Source: Lytechinus variegatus (Eukaryota; Echinodermata; Echinoidea; Temnopleuroida; Toxopneustidae). From it: a stretch of DNA of 64,000 nucleotides. The stretch lies in NCBI RefSeq assembly GCF_018143015.1, contig NC_054751.1:31200347-31264346 (forward strand). The letters run 5' to 3'. The translations under genes were made by a program, and so were the position numbers. This document shows positions 1 to 11,988 of this stretch, piece by piece. Numbering within the stretch: the stretch's first letter is position 1; each line of letters begins with the position of its first letter. The notes beneath the pieces were generated by a model, which was not told the origin of the DNA, ran no database searches, and saw nothing but the letters and a program-made list of their open reading frames with translations.

Positions 1-608
1 TCTTTTGAATTTTTTAGCAAATTGAAATAAAGCAGATACATTCAAACATTTTTTAAAACAACTTTGCCATCCAAACTTACATTATGACAGTAGGTAAGCA
101 CAACCTTTACCTATTTTTGCCTTCGGGATCTCAGGACATAACTGAAGGGAAAGTTTATTGCGGTCATCTCCAGCATTCTGTCTCTAAGTTTTTATCATTT
201 AAAGTGGGGCAACATTTCATATTTCATTTAATAATTGTTTCTTCACACTTTTCCAAAGCTTGACAATGATTGACAAAAAGAAAATCAAGCCTATACCATT
301 TCACGTGAATCGCAGCTACGTGTAAAGCGGATATGACGATGGCCTCGGTGTGTGGGGAGGGTATATCGAGGGGGCAAAATGGCGATGTATGAAGTGTTTG
401 TCAACAGTTATATCGTCATTTGCTTAAAGAGATCTGTACCAATGTGTAAATGAGGAAAAAAAACTTCAGGATATTACAAATGCATAATTTTACAAGATTA
501 TTTCTACCTTTTTTTATACACACTCATAATTTTTTTCTTTTGAAAATTAAAGTGACTGTATTCAATGAGCTTCCAACACATATGTGGCGCCCCTAGCCCT
601 GCTCGTCC
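1..608. other. Left edge, intron or upstream of K2P channel; no gene seen
   Basis: AT-rich sequence with no convincing exon. The 5' exons of the potassium channel must lie here or, more likely, off the left edge. A short GC-richer stretch near 300-375 has no usable open frame with splice sites that I can defend. Confidence 0.4.
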
Positions 609-1117
609 TTAAAGGGGAAGTTCACCCTGACAAAAAGTTTATTGTAAAAATAGCAGAAAAAATAATAAAAATTATTGCCGAAGGTTTGAGAAAAATTCAT
701 CAAATAATTAAAAAGTTATTATAATTTCTATTATTCGATTTGTGACGTCATATGCGAGCAGCATTCCTACATAGCGAATGGTAAAAAATCAATGAAATGT
801 CATTTTCTCAGAAAATTGAAAATGTTTTTCACTATAGCTTTTGTATATCAATAGACAAATCATTTCACACCCGATCATGAATAGAAAAACAAAATTACAT
901 TATCAGGAACCACCATACAAAATTTGGAATTCATGCATTTTATATTACATAACACATGGGGCAGCTGCTCGTTTATGACGTCACAAATCCAAAATTTTGA
1001 ACTCTTATAACTTTCTTAATCTTTAACGGATTTTCCTCAAACCTTCACCAATATTTTTTACTATTTTTTCTGCTATTTTTACAACAGAGTTTTCTTCAGG
1101 GTGAACTTCCCCTTTAA
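609..1117. mobile_element. Foldback MITE with TTAA ends
   Basis: The two ends are a perfect 22-bp inverted repeat beginning TTAAAGGGGAAGTTCACC; the reverse complement ends at 1117. The similarity continues inward, for example the TGACGTCA-containing stretches near 745 and 978. TTAA at both outer ends fits a TTAA target duplication. No ORF, so it is non-autonomous. It ends only 30 bp before the acceptor of the first visible K2P exon. Its terminal motif and internal style resemble the more common TTAAAGGACAAGTCCACC family in this window, but it is a separate subfamily. Confidence 0.85.
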
Positions 1118-1146
1118 TGTTCTTCCCATGCTTATTTTTTTTGCAG

Positions 1147-4100
1147 ACGATCAGGAATGTATCCAGAGACCAGGCTAATTTCTCATCGGGGGGACTACAT
1201 TTGGACGATCTGACCAATAATACGATTTCTGGATTCGCTGATAAAATATTCGATCGCTGTCATCCTGAAAAGCGCAATTACAAATGGGACATGGCAGGGG
1301 GCGTACACTTCTGTCTCACCGTGGTGTCTACTATAGGTTTGTATTTTTTCTATTGTGATCGCTGACAGATGGGGAGAGTTTCGGGGCCATGCCCCTCCTC
1401 CTCCCCAAAAAAAAAAGAAAAATAGTTCCAAGACCTATAAAAAAAAACAAAGAAAAAGAAGGATAATGAAAGGAAAATAGTTTGTCATCTTATAAAAAGG
1501 TCAAAATTTTTGCTTGCGCACTTCGCTCGCTCGGGACTTCAACGGTATATATTTGAAAGTGATTTTTTTCTGTGAAAAGAGGGAAAATCTTAGTCAAACC
1601 AACTTCAGACTTCTCCGATTTAGACACACATCTCTCTCAAACCGAGCCATCAGTGACTCCACTCCAAGTATATTCTATTCTTGCAATGGAGTTTGGCGTC
1701 CAATAAAATATTGTAAAGATAGTAATGTCAGTATGATGATGTCTCGGAGGTCCCGGAATATTTTCTTTGTTGAATTATTCTTTCATATATTTGTATTTTT
1801 CACAGATTTTTGGATCTCTTTGTTTTATACATGCACTATTCCATTTATTATGATTTTCACAGATTTTTGGATCTCTTTGTTTTATACATGCACTATTCCA
1901 TTTATTATGATTTTCTCAGATTTTCAAATTAATTTTTCTCTGTGACTAAGGTACTTAATAATTAGCTTAATTTTGAAGAGGTTTTGATTCGCAGTAAGAA
2001 TTAAACTGTTTTTAAAAACTTTGACGCTGCCATCATCTTCAGCTCACTGATATAGGCCCGTAGGCTTCGCTCAAGTATTAAATTGATTTTAAACGCCTGT
2101 ATTTGAAACTGCATGACATTGTGGCATTCATTTTGTTAAGAAAATGAACTAAAACAAATATTTAGTGAACCAATAAGATAAAGTGTACAAAGCAAAATAC
2201 ACCCATTAGCCATTTCATTCGTTGGGAAATCTCATTGATGCTTTACATCGTAATATTCTGTAAGCCTTTGACTGTGACGTCCAATTACTTAATTCATATT
2301 GCTGTTGTAAATTGGTTCTGCTTTTGTTTGCTGATAGTGATAGCGGTAGTCGCTGTAATGAGTGTTTAGTGATAACAGTTGAAACGTAGTGTATCATGTT
2401 TGCATGGTAAATCAACATGCCTATACTAGCAAGACTAGAAGTACTGAAAATGCAGCAATATCGATAGATTACGTTTTCACTGATGCTAGTATATACATCA
2501 GCCATTGACCAATTATGCAAGTTCGAGCCGAAATTTTTGATTAACTGTCATGAAAATTGGATTTTTAAGTAGTTTGTTGTATAATTTCTATACAGTGCGT
2601 ACAAAAAAGCAAGAGAGTTTTGACAAGTTTATCAAAATTTTGTTTCAAATTATGATTTCTATATTTTGTTTTTTTAAAAAAGATGCTCTGACATCTTATC
2701 TTTCAAATACCATTAAAGAGGATAAATTTCGTTCATGCTTGAGTGTACACGGTACATTTCGTCAGAGGTTAAAAAAAGAAGACTTGCGCCAAATGGCATG
2801 CAGATAAAGAGAAAATATTGATCATCAGACTTCTTGCCAATCAGCACACTTCCTTTTAATCTATCAAGTATCTTTGCCATAATTTCGAACAATGCTGTCA
2901 AAACCCATTTACAAATCTATACTTTCACTTGAATTGTTTTGTTGTTCTTTTAAAAATACGTTATCATTTCGCATTGAATATTTCTTCACAAGTAAAAAAC
3001 TAAAAAAATGTCAACCCAAGCAAAGGGATTCGCAATAACAATGGGAGAGCTTGTAATTTAATCGAATTCTGTCATGGTGTGCTGCAAAGGCTATGGTGCC
3101 TTTGAAAGACATGAATCCTTCTGTTATATTGTATAAGGAATCAATGTTCCCTTGACATTAGGATTCATGTCTTTCAAAGGCACAATAACCGTTTTCACAC
3201 ATAATAGGATATGAATAAATTACAGGCTTTCCCATTAATAATGGAAATCTCCTTGCTTGGGTTGACAAGAGATTTTTTTTCGTACATATGGAAGAATATT
3301 AAATGCTATTGAAGACAACATATTCAAGTAAAACAAAGTGGTTTGCGAATCATGAGGCTCACCAGGCCCTGATTTGGCGATGAACAAAATGTACAATATA
3401 ATCTCTTGACCCCCATCACCTTAACGGATACACTTGCAGTATTACCAAAGTATCATATGAGGGCCTACCAAATATGAATATAATTGGTGCAGAAATAAAG
3501 AAATAAGAGCAAGTTAAACAAATACTTTTAAAAAAAGGATGGACATGCCACATATCATTTGACCTTTTGACCCATAGATGACCTACGACCTCATCATCCT
3601 CATGAACACATAATTAACCAAGGATCATATTTATCAAATATGAACATAATTGATGCGGAAATAACGAAATGAGAGCAAGTTGAACAAAAAGTAGCAAGAA
3701 GTCTGATGATCAATATTTTCTCATTTTTTGCCATTTAATTGTCGCAAGCCTTTTTTAAACCCCTGACAAAAACATTTCGTGTTCGCAAAAGCATGAACAA
3801 AACTCATTTATTAAAATGACATTTGAGAAATAAGACTTTAGAGCATCTATTAACATCAAAATATAAACATCATAATTTGAAACAAAATTTGGAAACACTT
3901 CATATCTGTACCGTATGCATTACTCACCAATCAAAATGGGTGCGCGCAGGGCTATGTTAATAGGTTTTGACAATCAAATCTGAAAAGGGATATTTTGAGA
4001 ACCTTATGGAATACACAAAGAGAATAGGTACTTGACAAACAATTAAGCGCGCAGCGCGAGCTGAAAATTTCGATACTCAGACAATGAACTTCTTCAAAAT

Positions 4101-5432
4101 CAATTTGTAAATCAAACAAAATAACGAAAGTTCCATGTCCGAGCTTTAATGCATTTTGTATAATGACTTCAAAACTTTTTTCTGTAAATCTGTTTTCATC
4201 AAAACTTGATATCTTAAGCTCAATATTAGCCTGTTGAATAAGACATGTATCTCATCAAACATGCGATGCGAGCGCGAAGCGCGAGCGAAAATTTTATTGA
4301 TATGAAAGATTTTTTTTTAATTATCCAAGTCTTACCCCACCTTTCTTATTCATTCATTTTCTTCCTCTTTTTTCCTCTTCCTTTTTCTCCCCTCTTTTCC
4401 CTTCTTTTTTTCCGCCAATGGGGGGGGGGGGGCCTCGGGCCCCGATGGTCCCACCTATGGATATTTTTATTACACCTCTCATTTTTTTTCCCTTTTCCAG
4501 GTTATGGTCTAATAGTCCCCCGGACTCAACTTGGACGCGCTGTATGCGTCATCTATGCTATGATGGGAATCCCCATCAACATAATCTTTATGGCTGGCAT
4601 CGGTCGAGTACTCGCCCGTTTAATCGATCGGACCTATTGTCTATTTTTGAGGGTTTTTCATCTCTGCCCTTGTTCGAAACCCAAACCAAAGCATGAACGT
4701 CAGAAAGAAGAAAACTGCACAGGTAAAACCCGCCAATGCAGACCGAGCATGCGAAGCAATCAGGTATCAGGTGAGGGCGCTGCACTGCCTGACTCTGGGC
4801 ACGCTAAACATACGCAGAAGTGTGATATGATTCACGAGGCATACGATAGAGTCACCAGGTCATCGGTGTTCCATGTGATGTATTCTGATTGGTCGAAGAA
4901 ACAGCCAGAGACTAGTTTCACTGGACCCAATCTCCCCGAAGTTCATGAGTCGGGTCAAATTGGCCTATCTGAGGAAGCAAATTCTTGTAAGGATGCCGAT
5001 AAGACTAGCAGATCTGAATCTGCAGAAGATAAAGACATGGATGAAGAGAAAAGTGGAAGACCTCTAGCACCAGTTTGGTTCATAATCCTTTTTGTTTCGG
5101 TTAGTGCCTCCATATTTGATATAATAATATGGAACACTGACGTCTTGGAAGACGATTGGACCCTTATTGATCTTATGTATTTCAAATTTATCACGTACTC
5201 TACAATCGGTTTTGGCGATCTCTATATCAATCCACCGAAAAAGGCTCGTCATGGACTTTCTGTTTGCGCTGATATAGTTACTATTGTGCTTGGGATGTCT
5301 TTCCTCTCTATGGTTCTAAACATCATTACGTCCTCTGACCGGTTGAACCAATCTCTTAATTTTGTCACGTGCCTGTTACATACAATGTGGCAGTATATTT
5401 CGAATGTGTTATGCAGGAGAGATCGCCCATAA
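1147..5432 (+). CDS. Two-pore-domain potassium channel (K2P/KCNK family), 3' two exons, partial
   Basis: Exons 1147-1336 and 4501-5432 join in phase (codon G|GT) at consensus acceptors and donors, giving the last 373 residues of a K2P channel, a plasma-membrane subunit that dimerises to pass background K+ current. Visible order: extracellular cap segment (1-45) with NFS and NNT glycosylation sequons, pore helix 1 and filter TVVSTIGYG (58-66), a hydrophobic segment with YAMMGIPINIIF, a long hydrophilic and acidic cytoplasmic loop (about 105-240), a third hydrophobic segment starting PVWFIILFVS, filter 2 TYSTIGFGD (295-303), a final hydrophobic segment with GMSFLSMVLNII, and a short tail ending CRRDRP. 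The first transmembrane helix is missing, so at least one exon is off the left edge. A candidate AATAAA lies at 5557. The THIK, TASK and TWIK subfamilies cannot be separated by eye. The long inter-pore loop is larger than in most mammalian K2P channels. Confidence 0.92.
1801..1914. repeat. 57-bp tandem duplication, two copies
   Basis: Two virtually identical copies start with CACAGATTTTTGGATCTC at 1801 and 1858, followed by a degenerate third start near 1915. The period is divisible by three, so an intronic reading frame shows a repeated peptide (FWISLFYTCTIPF), but there is no sign that this is coding. It looks like a recent local duplication. Confidence 0.9.
2618..3905. mobile_element. Large foldback element in K2P intron (arms about 215 bp)
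   Basis: The arm at 2618-2841 is inverted at 3688-3905. Shared landmarks are TTTTGTTTCAAATTATGAT, GATGCTCT, TTCATGCTT and GAAAATATTGATCATCAGAC. Arms look roughly three-quarters identical by eye. The interior contains a second foldback (3009-3267) and a degenerate piece with TGACCTTTTGACC. No coding frame is visible. Either a non-autonomous foldback transposon or two insertions of one repeat in opposite orientation. Confidence 0.7.
3009..3267. mobile_element. Nested foldback MITE
   Basis: Begins TGTCAACCCAAGCAA and ends TTGCTTGGGTTGACA. Subterminal inverted matches include GCCTTTGAAAGACATGAATCC against its complement around 3160-3180. Length about 259 bp, no ORF. It sits between the arms of the larger 2618-3905 foldback. 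Confidence 0.8.
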
Positions 5433-5679
5433 ATGTCTCAAGTATAGACCATAAACATAATGTACATACATTTATTTTATTGTCATATCTACAACTACTT
5501 CCACTACTACTGCTGCTATCACTGCTACAACTTGTACCGCCACTACTGAAAACAAGAATAAACTTTGCCTATGATATCATGGCGCATATAAAAAAAATAA
5601 AATGAAGACTCTATACTTTCAGACGAGTTCAGAATGAATTTCTCTCTTTCTATAAATGGACTAAGTTCATGTAATAATC

Positions 5680-5722
<43 letters not shown>

Positions 5723-6039
5723 GTGAAACAACAAGGAAAAAGAATAAAACATTACTACTTCACGTCTCGGAGAGATATGATCATATTCACTTAAGGAGAG
5801 ACTAGCATTCGCCTTTAATTAAAATCAGTCATTTCTTTTCCAATCGATTTTATCTGTTAGAATTTGTATTTTATATTGCAATTAACATGAACAAACACAC
5901 TTATATACCATTCATACCGATTACAATTATGCTCAAATAAAACACTTTCCAATGCTCTTTGTTGGTTATTTCAAATTCTAAAGAATATTATACCTGTGCA
6001 ACTGGAACTGAAACACAATAATAGGCTTAAATTTTACAA
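5433..6039. other. K2P 3' UTR and flank, TA microsatellite
   Basis: Contains candidate polyadenylation signals AATAAA at 5557 and 5596 and a (TA)n run at about 5684-5719. Nothing else recognisable. Confidence 0.6.
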
Positions 6040-6667
6040 AATGAACTGTATAATAAAGCGTCTGGGGATACAAATGCAACGAGACAACAAAAGATAAGGT
6101 CGATAATTAATTTTGTTTTGGGTAATATAATGAAGCAGTATTGATATTTAACCATTATGGTAAATGAGGTTGGCTAATGTTGGAAAATGACTGTTAAAAC
6201 CACTGAGGGAGATAATATCGATTAAACATATCTAGATGCACTTCACTTGATGAAGTGAATGACAATTATGATAAAATATAAGAGCCAATATACATGGATA
6301 TATTAGATCCATTGTTCTGTAAACGAAAGTTTTCATCATGTTATCACATCCTTTTAGGTCTGATACCATCAATCAATTCTGGTATAAATTATCAGATACA
6401 GCAATCGTTTTGATACCCACATGAATATATTCTCCTATTTCATTAGATGTCATACATTCGGATTAATCTTAATGGACTTGTCTATTGTGTTTTCAATCGG
6501 AGGTTAACATGTCAAATATTATTTTCAATGACCTTGATTTAAAATTAATGTTTTAACGAAAAATAGAATTTCGAAAAGCTGTTTGGAGGCTACAGGTAAT
6601 TCACTGAATACATAGTTTGAAATAAGGGATAGACCTATTAGTGATTTGTGTGTAATGGATTTGCAAT

Positions 6668-7263
6668 TTAAAGGACAAGTCCACCTCAACAAAAAGTTTA
6701 CTTGAATAAAAAGAGAAAAATCCAACAAGCATAACTCTGAAAAATTTATCAAAATCGGATGTAGAATAAGAAAGTTATGACATTTTAAACTTTCGCTTAA
6801 TTTCACAAAACAGCTATATGCACACCCTGGCTGGTATGCAAATGAGACTATGACGTCATCCACTCACTATTTCTTTTGTATTTCATTATATGAAATATGA
6901 TATATTCAAATTTTCTCCCCATTGTCAAGTGATACGACAATTAATTCCTCCCTGAACATGTGGAATTAGCATTGTTTATATGGTTCAGGCAAGTTGGTCC
7001 TGATTGTTAAATCTATAAAAAAAATGAAATATTGTATATTTCAAATGATAAAAAACAAAAGAAATAAATAGTGAGTGATGGACATCATCGACTGACTCAC
7101 CTAGTTGTGCATTTCACTGTTTTGTGACAAATAAGCAAAACTTTAAAATGTCATTACTTTCTTATTTTACATCCGATTTTGATGAAATCTTCAGCACTAT
7201 GCTAGTTTGATTTTTCTATATTCCTTCTAGTCAGCATTTTCCTGGGGTGGACTTAACCTTTAA
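6668..7263. mobile_element. MITE, TTAAAGGACAAGTCCACC family, copy 1
   Basis: Starts TTAAAGGACAAGTCCACC and ends GGGGTGGACTTAACCTTTAA. The long subterminal inverted repeats (about 190 bp) include CAAAATCGGATGTA and its complement. TTAA at both ends suggests a TTAA-target transposon. No ORF. The paralogous site near 11740 in copy B lacks it. The same family recurs at 16941, 34136 and 35471, with 3' parts at about 48615 and 60200. Confidence 0.92.
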
Positions 7264-8150
7264 GTACAGAGTCGTTATAAAATTTTGTCTGATCAATGAC
7301 AACGTTGATCAAAGCTCATCAGAAAATAACGCAATATACCTCAAAACATCTTTTTACTCTCAGCCAAAATTGACTTTAAACGTCATGCAAAGTGCAGGAT
7401 TATTCCGGCGTATAATGTAAATATCGACAGGTAGATAATATGGTTCACCTGAAATGAAGGATATAATGCCAATACCGTGGATGCAATTAAGTGCTACTAA
7501 ACATATGCTGAAGTGGCAATATTCAAAAAGAATATTGCACTGAGTATAGCGTGTGGACTGAATTTGCTGTGTATATTTTAAATCTGTCTTATTTGTATTA
7601 TATCTTTTTTTGTGGACGAAGTTGCTTGTGCCTTTTAATGCAATTGTATTGGAATATTGAAATGATAATTCATGGTCATTCATATATTGCTATATTTCCG
7701 CTTAATTACAGATTATGAAAAATCATGATTTTTAATTCATCTTTGTAAATAAGACTGTATATTTTCACTATTCCATAAAATGATAATCTGCAAGAATTGT
7801 AAAATATCTATTGAAATATGGAACCTTAAAGGTATAGGTTTGAGTGAAAACATAAGCTCATGAAAATTTAATGATGTTTATTTATTGAAAATGAAAGATC
7901 TGGTGCAAACCGTATTCAAGGCTTTTAAAGTCGACTTTAGAGGAACGATTTCATATCTTTTTAAACATGTTCATAGAGGATTGCTCTGGTCGAGATCACT
8001 TTTCTTTCTTTGTTCAGAACTGTAGTGGCTACATGATTAAACAGAATAAAATCATTTCATTCCCTGAAGAGAGTTTCTAACGTTGCTTTGCATTTGCTAA
8101 AAATCCATTGTCAGATTCAATATTGCTTTTTGTAGCATGAGTAGCTATCG
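7264..8150. other. Unannotated AT-rich stretch
   Basis: The first 220 bp continue the duplicated block (matched at about 11775-11960). The remainder to 8150 has no convincing gene, repeat or RNA. Confidence 0.5.
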
Positions 8151-9720
8151 TGAGTGGTTGATTAGATTGTAAGGGTGTTTGATGATTGGGTTCAATGTAT
8201 GTGTGTGGGGGTGGGGTAGGGACTGGGGGGGCTCGTGTTTGGGGGGGGGGGTACAGACGGTGAGTGGGTAATGAGATTAGACATGGAGTAAGGGTGGCAT
8301 TGATGTGTGTGAGGTGGGGGTGAGTTCGTATGTGTGTAGGGCGAATGATGAGATTGACAGGGGTGAGGGTGATATTGATGTGCAAGGTGAGGGTGGGTGT
8401 GTATGTGTGTGTGTACAGTGAGTGGAATTTGAGATTATCGGGGCAAGCATGACATAAATGATTAAAGATTGACAGGGGCAAGCATGGGTTACACTTCGTA
8501 ATTCCGATGGTTCGTAATTCCGAAACACGTAAATTGCCTATACCTCGATGCTCGTTAATCCGAAAACGTAAAAGGGTTCGTTAATCCGAACATTTGTGGC
8601 ATTATTCCGAAGGTTCGATAATCCGAAAAAGAAATAAGATTCGATGTTCCGAAGGTCCGTTAGTCCGAAAACGAAATAAGGTTCATTAATTACGTTTTCG
8701 GACTAACGAACCTTCGGAACAACGAACCTTATTTCGTTTTCGGATGAATGAATCTTCGGAATGCTAACCTCATTTCGTTTTCGGGTTGAAGAACCTTCGG
8801 AATTATGAACCTTATTTCGTTTTCGGATTAAGGAACCTTCGGAATAACGAACCTTCGGAATTACGAATCTTCGGAATTACGAACCTTCGGAAATACGATC
8901 CTTCAGAATAAGCGAACCTTCAGAATAACGAAGCTTCGGAATTACGAATGTATGCGCAAGCATAGCATTAATGTGCGGGTTGGGGTGTGTGTATAGGTCT
9001 AGTGGGTGATGAGATTGACAGGGGGGGGGGTGGTGACATTGATGCGTGAGGTGGGGATTGGTGTGTAGGGTGAGTAGGTGATGCTGTTTGATATGGGCTC
9101 AATATGGCATTGATGTGTGGAGTGGGGTGGGTGTGTGTATAGGTCTAGTGGGTGATGAGATTGACAGGGGGGGGAATGGTGACAATGATGCATGATATGG
9201 GGATGGGTGAGTAGGTGATGCTGTTTGATATGGGCTCAATATGGCATTGATGTGTGGAGTGGGTGTGTGTGTGTATAGGTCTAGTGGGTGATGAGATTGA
9301 CAGGGGGGGGTGGTGACATTGATGCGTGAGGTGGGGATGGGTGTGTAGGGTGAGTAGGTGATGCTGTTTGATATGGGCTCAATATGGCATTGATGTGTGG
9401 AGTGGGGGTGGGTGTGTGTATAGGTCTAGTGGGTGATGAGATTGACAGGGGGGGGATGGTGACATTGATGCATGAGGTGGGGATGGGTGTGTAGGTTGAG
9501 TAGGTGATGCTGTTTGATATGGGCTCAATATGGCATTGATGTGTGGAATGGGTGTGTATGTGGGCAGGGTAAAGGATGAGATTGACAGGGGGTAAGGGTA
9601 TCATTAGTGTGAGGAGAGGGTTGGTGCGTTTATGTGTAGGGTGAGTGATGAGATGGACAGGGGTGAGGGTGACATCAAGGTGCAGGTGTGTTAGGTGAGT
9701 GGGTGATGCGATTAAGAAGT
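8150..9720. repeat. G-rich minisatellite, about 140-bp unit
   Basis: A G-rich top strand in which AGTGGGTGATGAGATTGACA recurs at 9001, 9147, 9283 and 9428, with a diverged copy near 9568. Each unit contains a G7-G10 run, TGTGTGTATAGGTCT and GATATGGGCTCAATATGGC. Diverged units extend left to about 8150. The bottom strand has Pro/His-rich open frames (PPPVNLITH), which are by-products of the array. The array is interrupted by the element at 8487-8956. Confidence 0.9.
8487..8956 (-). mobile_element. TTCGTAATTCCGAA palindromic-unit element, copy 1
   Basis: About 470 bp made almost wholly of short imperfect palindromes of the type TTCGTTAATCCGAAAACG, with a change of orientation near 8690. The ends GGTTACACTTCGTAATTCCG and its TACGAATGTATGCG partner match the second copy at 57533-58016, which lies in the opposite orientation. 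CAAGCATG before and CAAGCATA after look like a target duplication, and the element splits the minisatellite. No ORF. Confidence 0.85.
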
Positions 9721-11079
9721 GGTAGGGGTTGGGGTTGATTACAGTGTAGGAAGAAAAGGTACATAATTATAAAAGGTTCATAAGTCCCCCTATCCTCCCC
9801 ACCACCCATTCTTTCTTTATCTCTTTCTACCCTCCCCCATTCTTCTCTCTCTCTCTCATTATGCTTAACCAAAAAAAATTTCATTCTACTTTCCAACAGT
9901 TTCAGAAAAATATTAATGAAATTTAGCTAAAATCGCTATTGTGCAAATAAAATCAATATGTACGTTTTATAACATCATCTATAATTTTAAAAATATATAT
10001 TGAACAATTTTTTGGGGGGTTAATTTCAGGCTATTTTTCAAACTTTAACTGACATACTAGTATCACCATCTAGTAGCATTTAATTTCAAATCCAGTCAAA
10101 AAAATGAATCTCAAACACGAAGTAGTTCTAGCATTCACTTTATTAAATAAATTTAGCAAAATTGCAGCAATAGCAAAACTCATTCCATCATCATCATCTA
10201 TTTCACGAGATACTTTTTATTTCATTTCCTTGGCCGCAAAAGAATCAAATCTGACTTTAATTTTTATTTTGCCTTTTCCACTTCCATACTTGGCATTCCA
10301 CTGAAGAAAGCATTTCATGTCTGCCTACCTGGTACTCACAATGATCTTGTAATTTGTGGCTCATTTCAGGAGCAAAAAGTCAGTATTCTAATTTTTCTTT
10401 ATTTTTTTCATAAAACTTTTCCAACTCTATAACTTTGGGATTTAGAAGTTAATGTTAATCTATTTTTTTGATAAGTTTTATAAGTTTACAAGCCTGACTG
10501 ACTCAATGCAAACTATGGCTCTAACCAGACAAGGGTAATGATAAATAAATACACAATTGTTTTGTTTTCAACATAATTTACCATAGACATACAACTATGC
10601 TTAATTGCAGGATTAAAAATGTTTATGTTACTGGGCCTGGTTTAGGTAATATCAATAACAAAAATAATAGGGTACACTGCATAAGATAATGGTGATAAGT
10701 GACAAAAAATAAATTATTCCATTTAGAATCACAATCTACTTTCCATCTCAGAAATGATTTATGTTTAATATCTGCCCATCTGAGCTCACAAACATATATA
10801 GCAACCCTTCTCAAACTGAGTCCATATTTAATTATGAAGTACCACAAGTACTACTTTCCAAATTAACCACTTTTAGACTTAAATGCCTCTTGTTCTATGC
10901 TTGCTTAAAAGGTGTTCATTTCAAATGTTTCATTCTACTTGTCTGCAATCAAACTTGACATTTGTTGTAATGTTTTAAGTCTGATTTTCTCAAAATATTT
11001 CACTTTCGGGCATTCTTGGGTGGATAAATATGAGCCCAGCCTCTTCAATTTGAACGTATGCAAGAAATTGATAGAGAAT
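9720..11079. other. Rest of duplication copy A, non-coding
   Basis: Contains a CT-rich tract near 9785-9860, an unmatched interval about 9890-10720, and sequence shared with copy B from about 10720. Short open frames are not supported by splice sites or composition. Confidence 0.5.
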
Positions 11080-11988
11080 CTTGGAATACAAATGCAAAGA
11101 GACCACATAATAAATGCAATTACATGTAGTTTGATACATAATTTCATTTTAGGAATAGCAATTAATCTCATGTAGCAATAATGATATTTAACCATTACGG
11201 TAGATGAGGTTGGCTAGTAACTTTATCGATTAAGTTAAATGTACCGTACATAACAATGTGTCAGAAAATTACTATTAAAACCACTAAGGGATATAATATC
11301 AATTGAACATATTTAGATGCACTTTACATAATGAAGTGACTGACAATAATCTATAGGGATAATCCATTAGATCCTGGTCTGGCCATTCAACCATTGCTAT
11401 TTAAACGACAGTTTTCATCATGTTATCACATCCTTTTAGGTCTGATACCATCAATCAATTCTGGCATAAATTAAAAGATACAGCATTCGTTATGATATCC
11501 ACATGAATATATTCTCATATTCACTATGTCTCATACATTCGGATTAATATTAATGGACTTGTTAATTGTAATTTTAATGGATGGTTCTTAACATGTCGAA
11601 TATTATTTTGAATGACCTTGATTTTAAAATTAATGCTAATAACCAAAATAGAATTTTTAAAAAGTAGTCTTGAGGCTACAGATAACTCACTGAATAGACA
11701 GTTTCAAATAAGGGATAGGCCTGATGGTGATTTTAGTGTAATGGATTTATTTTTTCTGTCTAAACTGGTTATAAAATTCTGTCTAATGAATGGTAATGAT
11801 GATTAAAGCCCATCAGAAAATAATTGCAATATATCTAAAAACATCTCTTTACTCTTTGGCTAAAATTTACATAAACGTCCTACAAATTATATCATTATTT
11901 AATATGAATATCGACAGGTAGATAATGGTTCCCTGAAACTAACCTAAGGATATAATGCCAATAATGCTGATGTGCAAGGTGCAGGGGG

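Larger units (their letters stand above)
1337..4500 (+). other. K2P intron filled with repeats
   Basis: A 3.16-kb intron between GTTTGT and a long pyrimidine tract ending CCTTTTCCAG. It carries a 57-bp tandem duplication, a large foldback pair, a nested foldback element, GCGCGAAGCGCGAGC motifs near 4048 and 4267, and a poly-G run at 4421-4432. No further exon is seen. Confidence 0.7.
6040..11079. repeat. Segmental duplication, copy A
   Basis: Non-coding block whose pieces recur in order in copy B (11080 to about 14130). Landmarks: GATATTTAACCATTA (6145/11187), GTCTGATACCATCAATCAA (6358/11449), ATACATTCGGATTAATSTTAA (6452/11533), ATATCGACAGGTAGATAAT (7420/11908), GGTGTGTTAGGTGAGTGGGT (9686/12157), AACCCTTCTCAAACT (10803/12449) and TTTCAATTTGRAYRTATGCAAG (11045/14109). 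Copy A carries three interruptions absent from B: a MITE at 6668-7263, the minisatellite region about 7500-9680, and unmatched sequence about 9890-10720. No gene is seen in it. Confidence 0.85.

Noticed and set aside
1514-1945. 143-codon frame with repeated FWISLFYTCTIPF
   Set aside because: It lies in the K2P intron and arises from a 57-bp tandem duplication.
4245-4500. Methionine-initiated extension before the second visible K2P exon
   Set aside because: The sequence is intronic repeat and a pyrimidine tract; splicing at 4501 restores the conserved TIGYG filter.
8077-9604. Pro/His-rich proteins on the minus strand
   Set aside because: They are translations of the G-rich minisatellite, with no splice signals or non-repetitive sequence.
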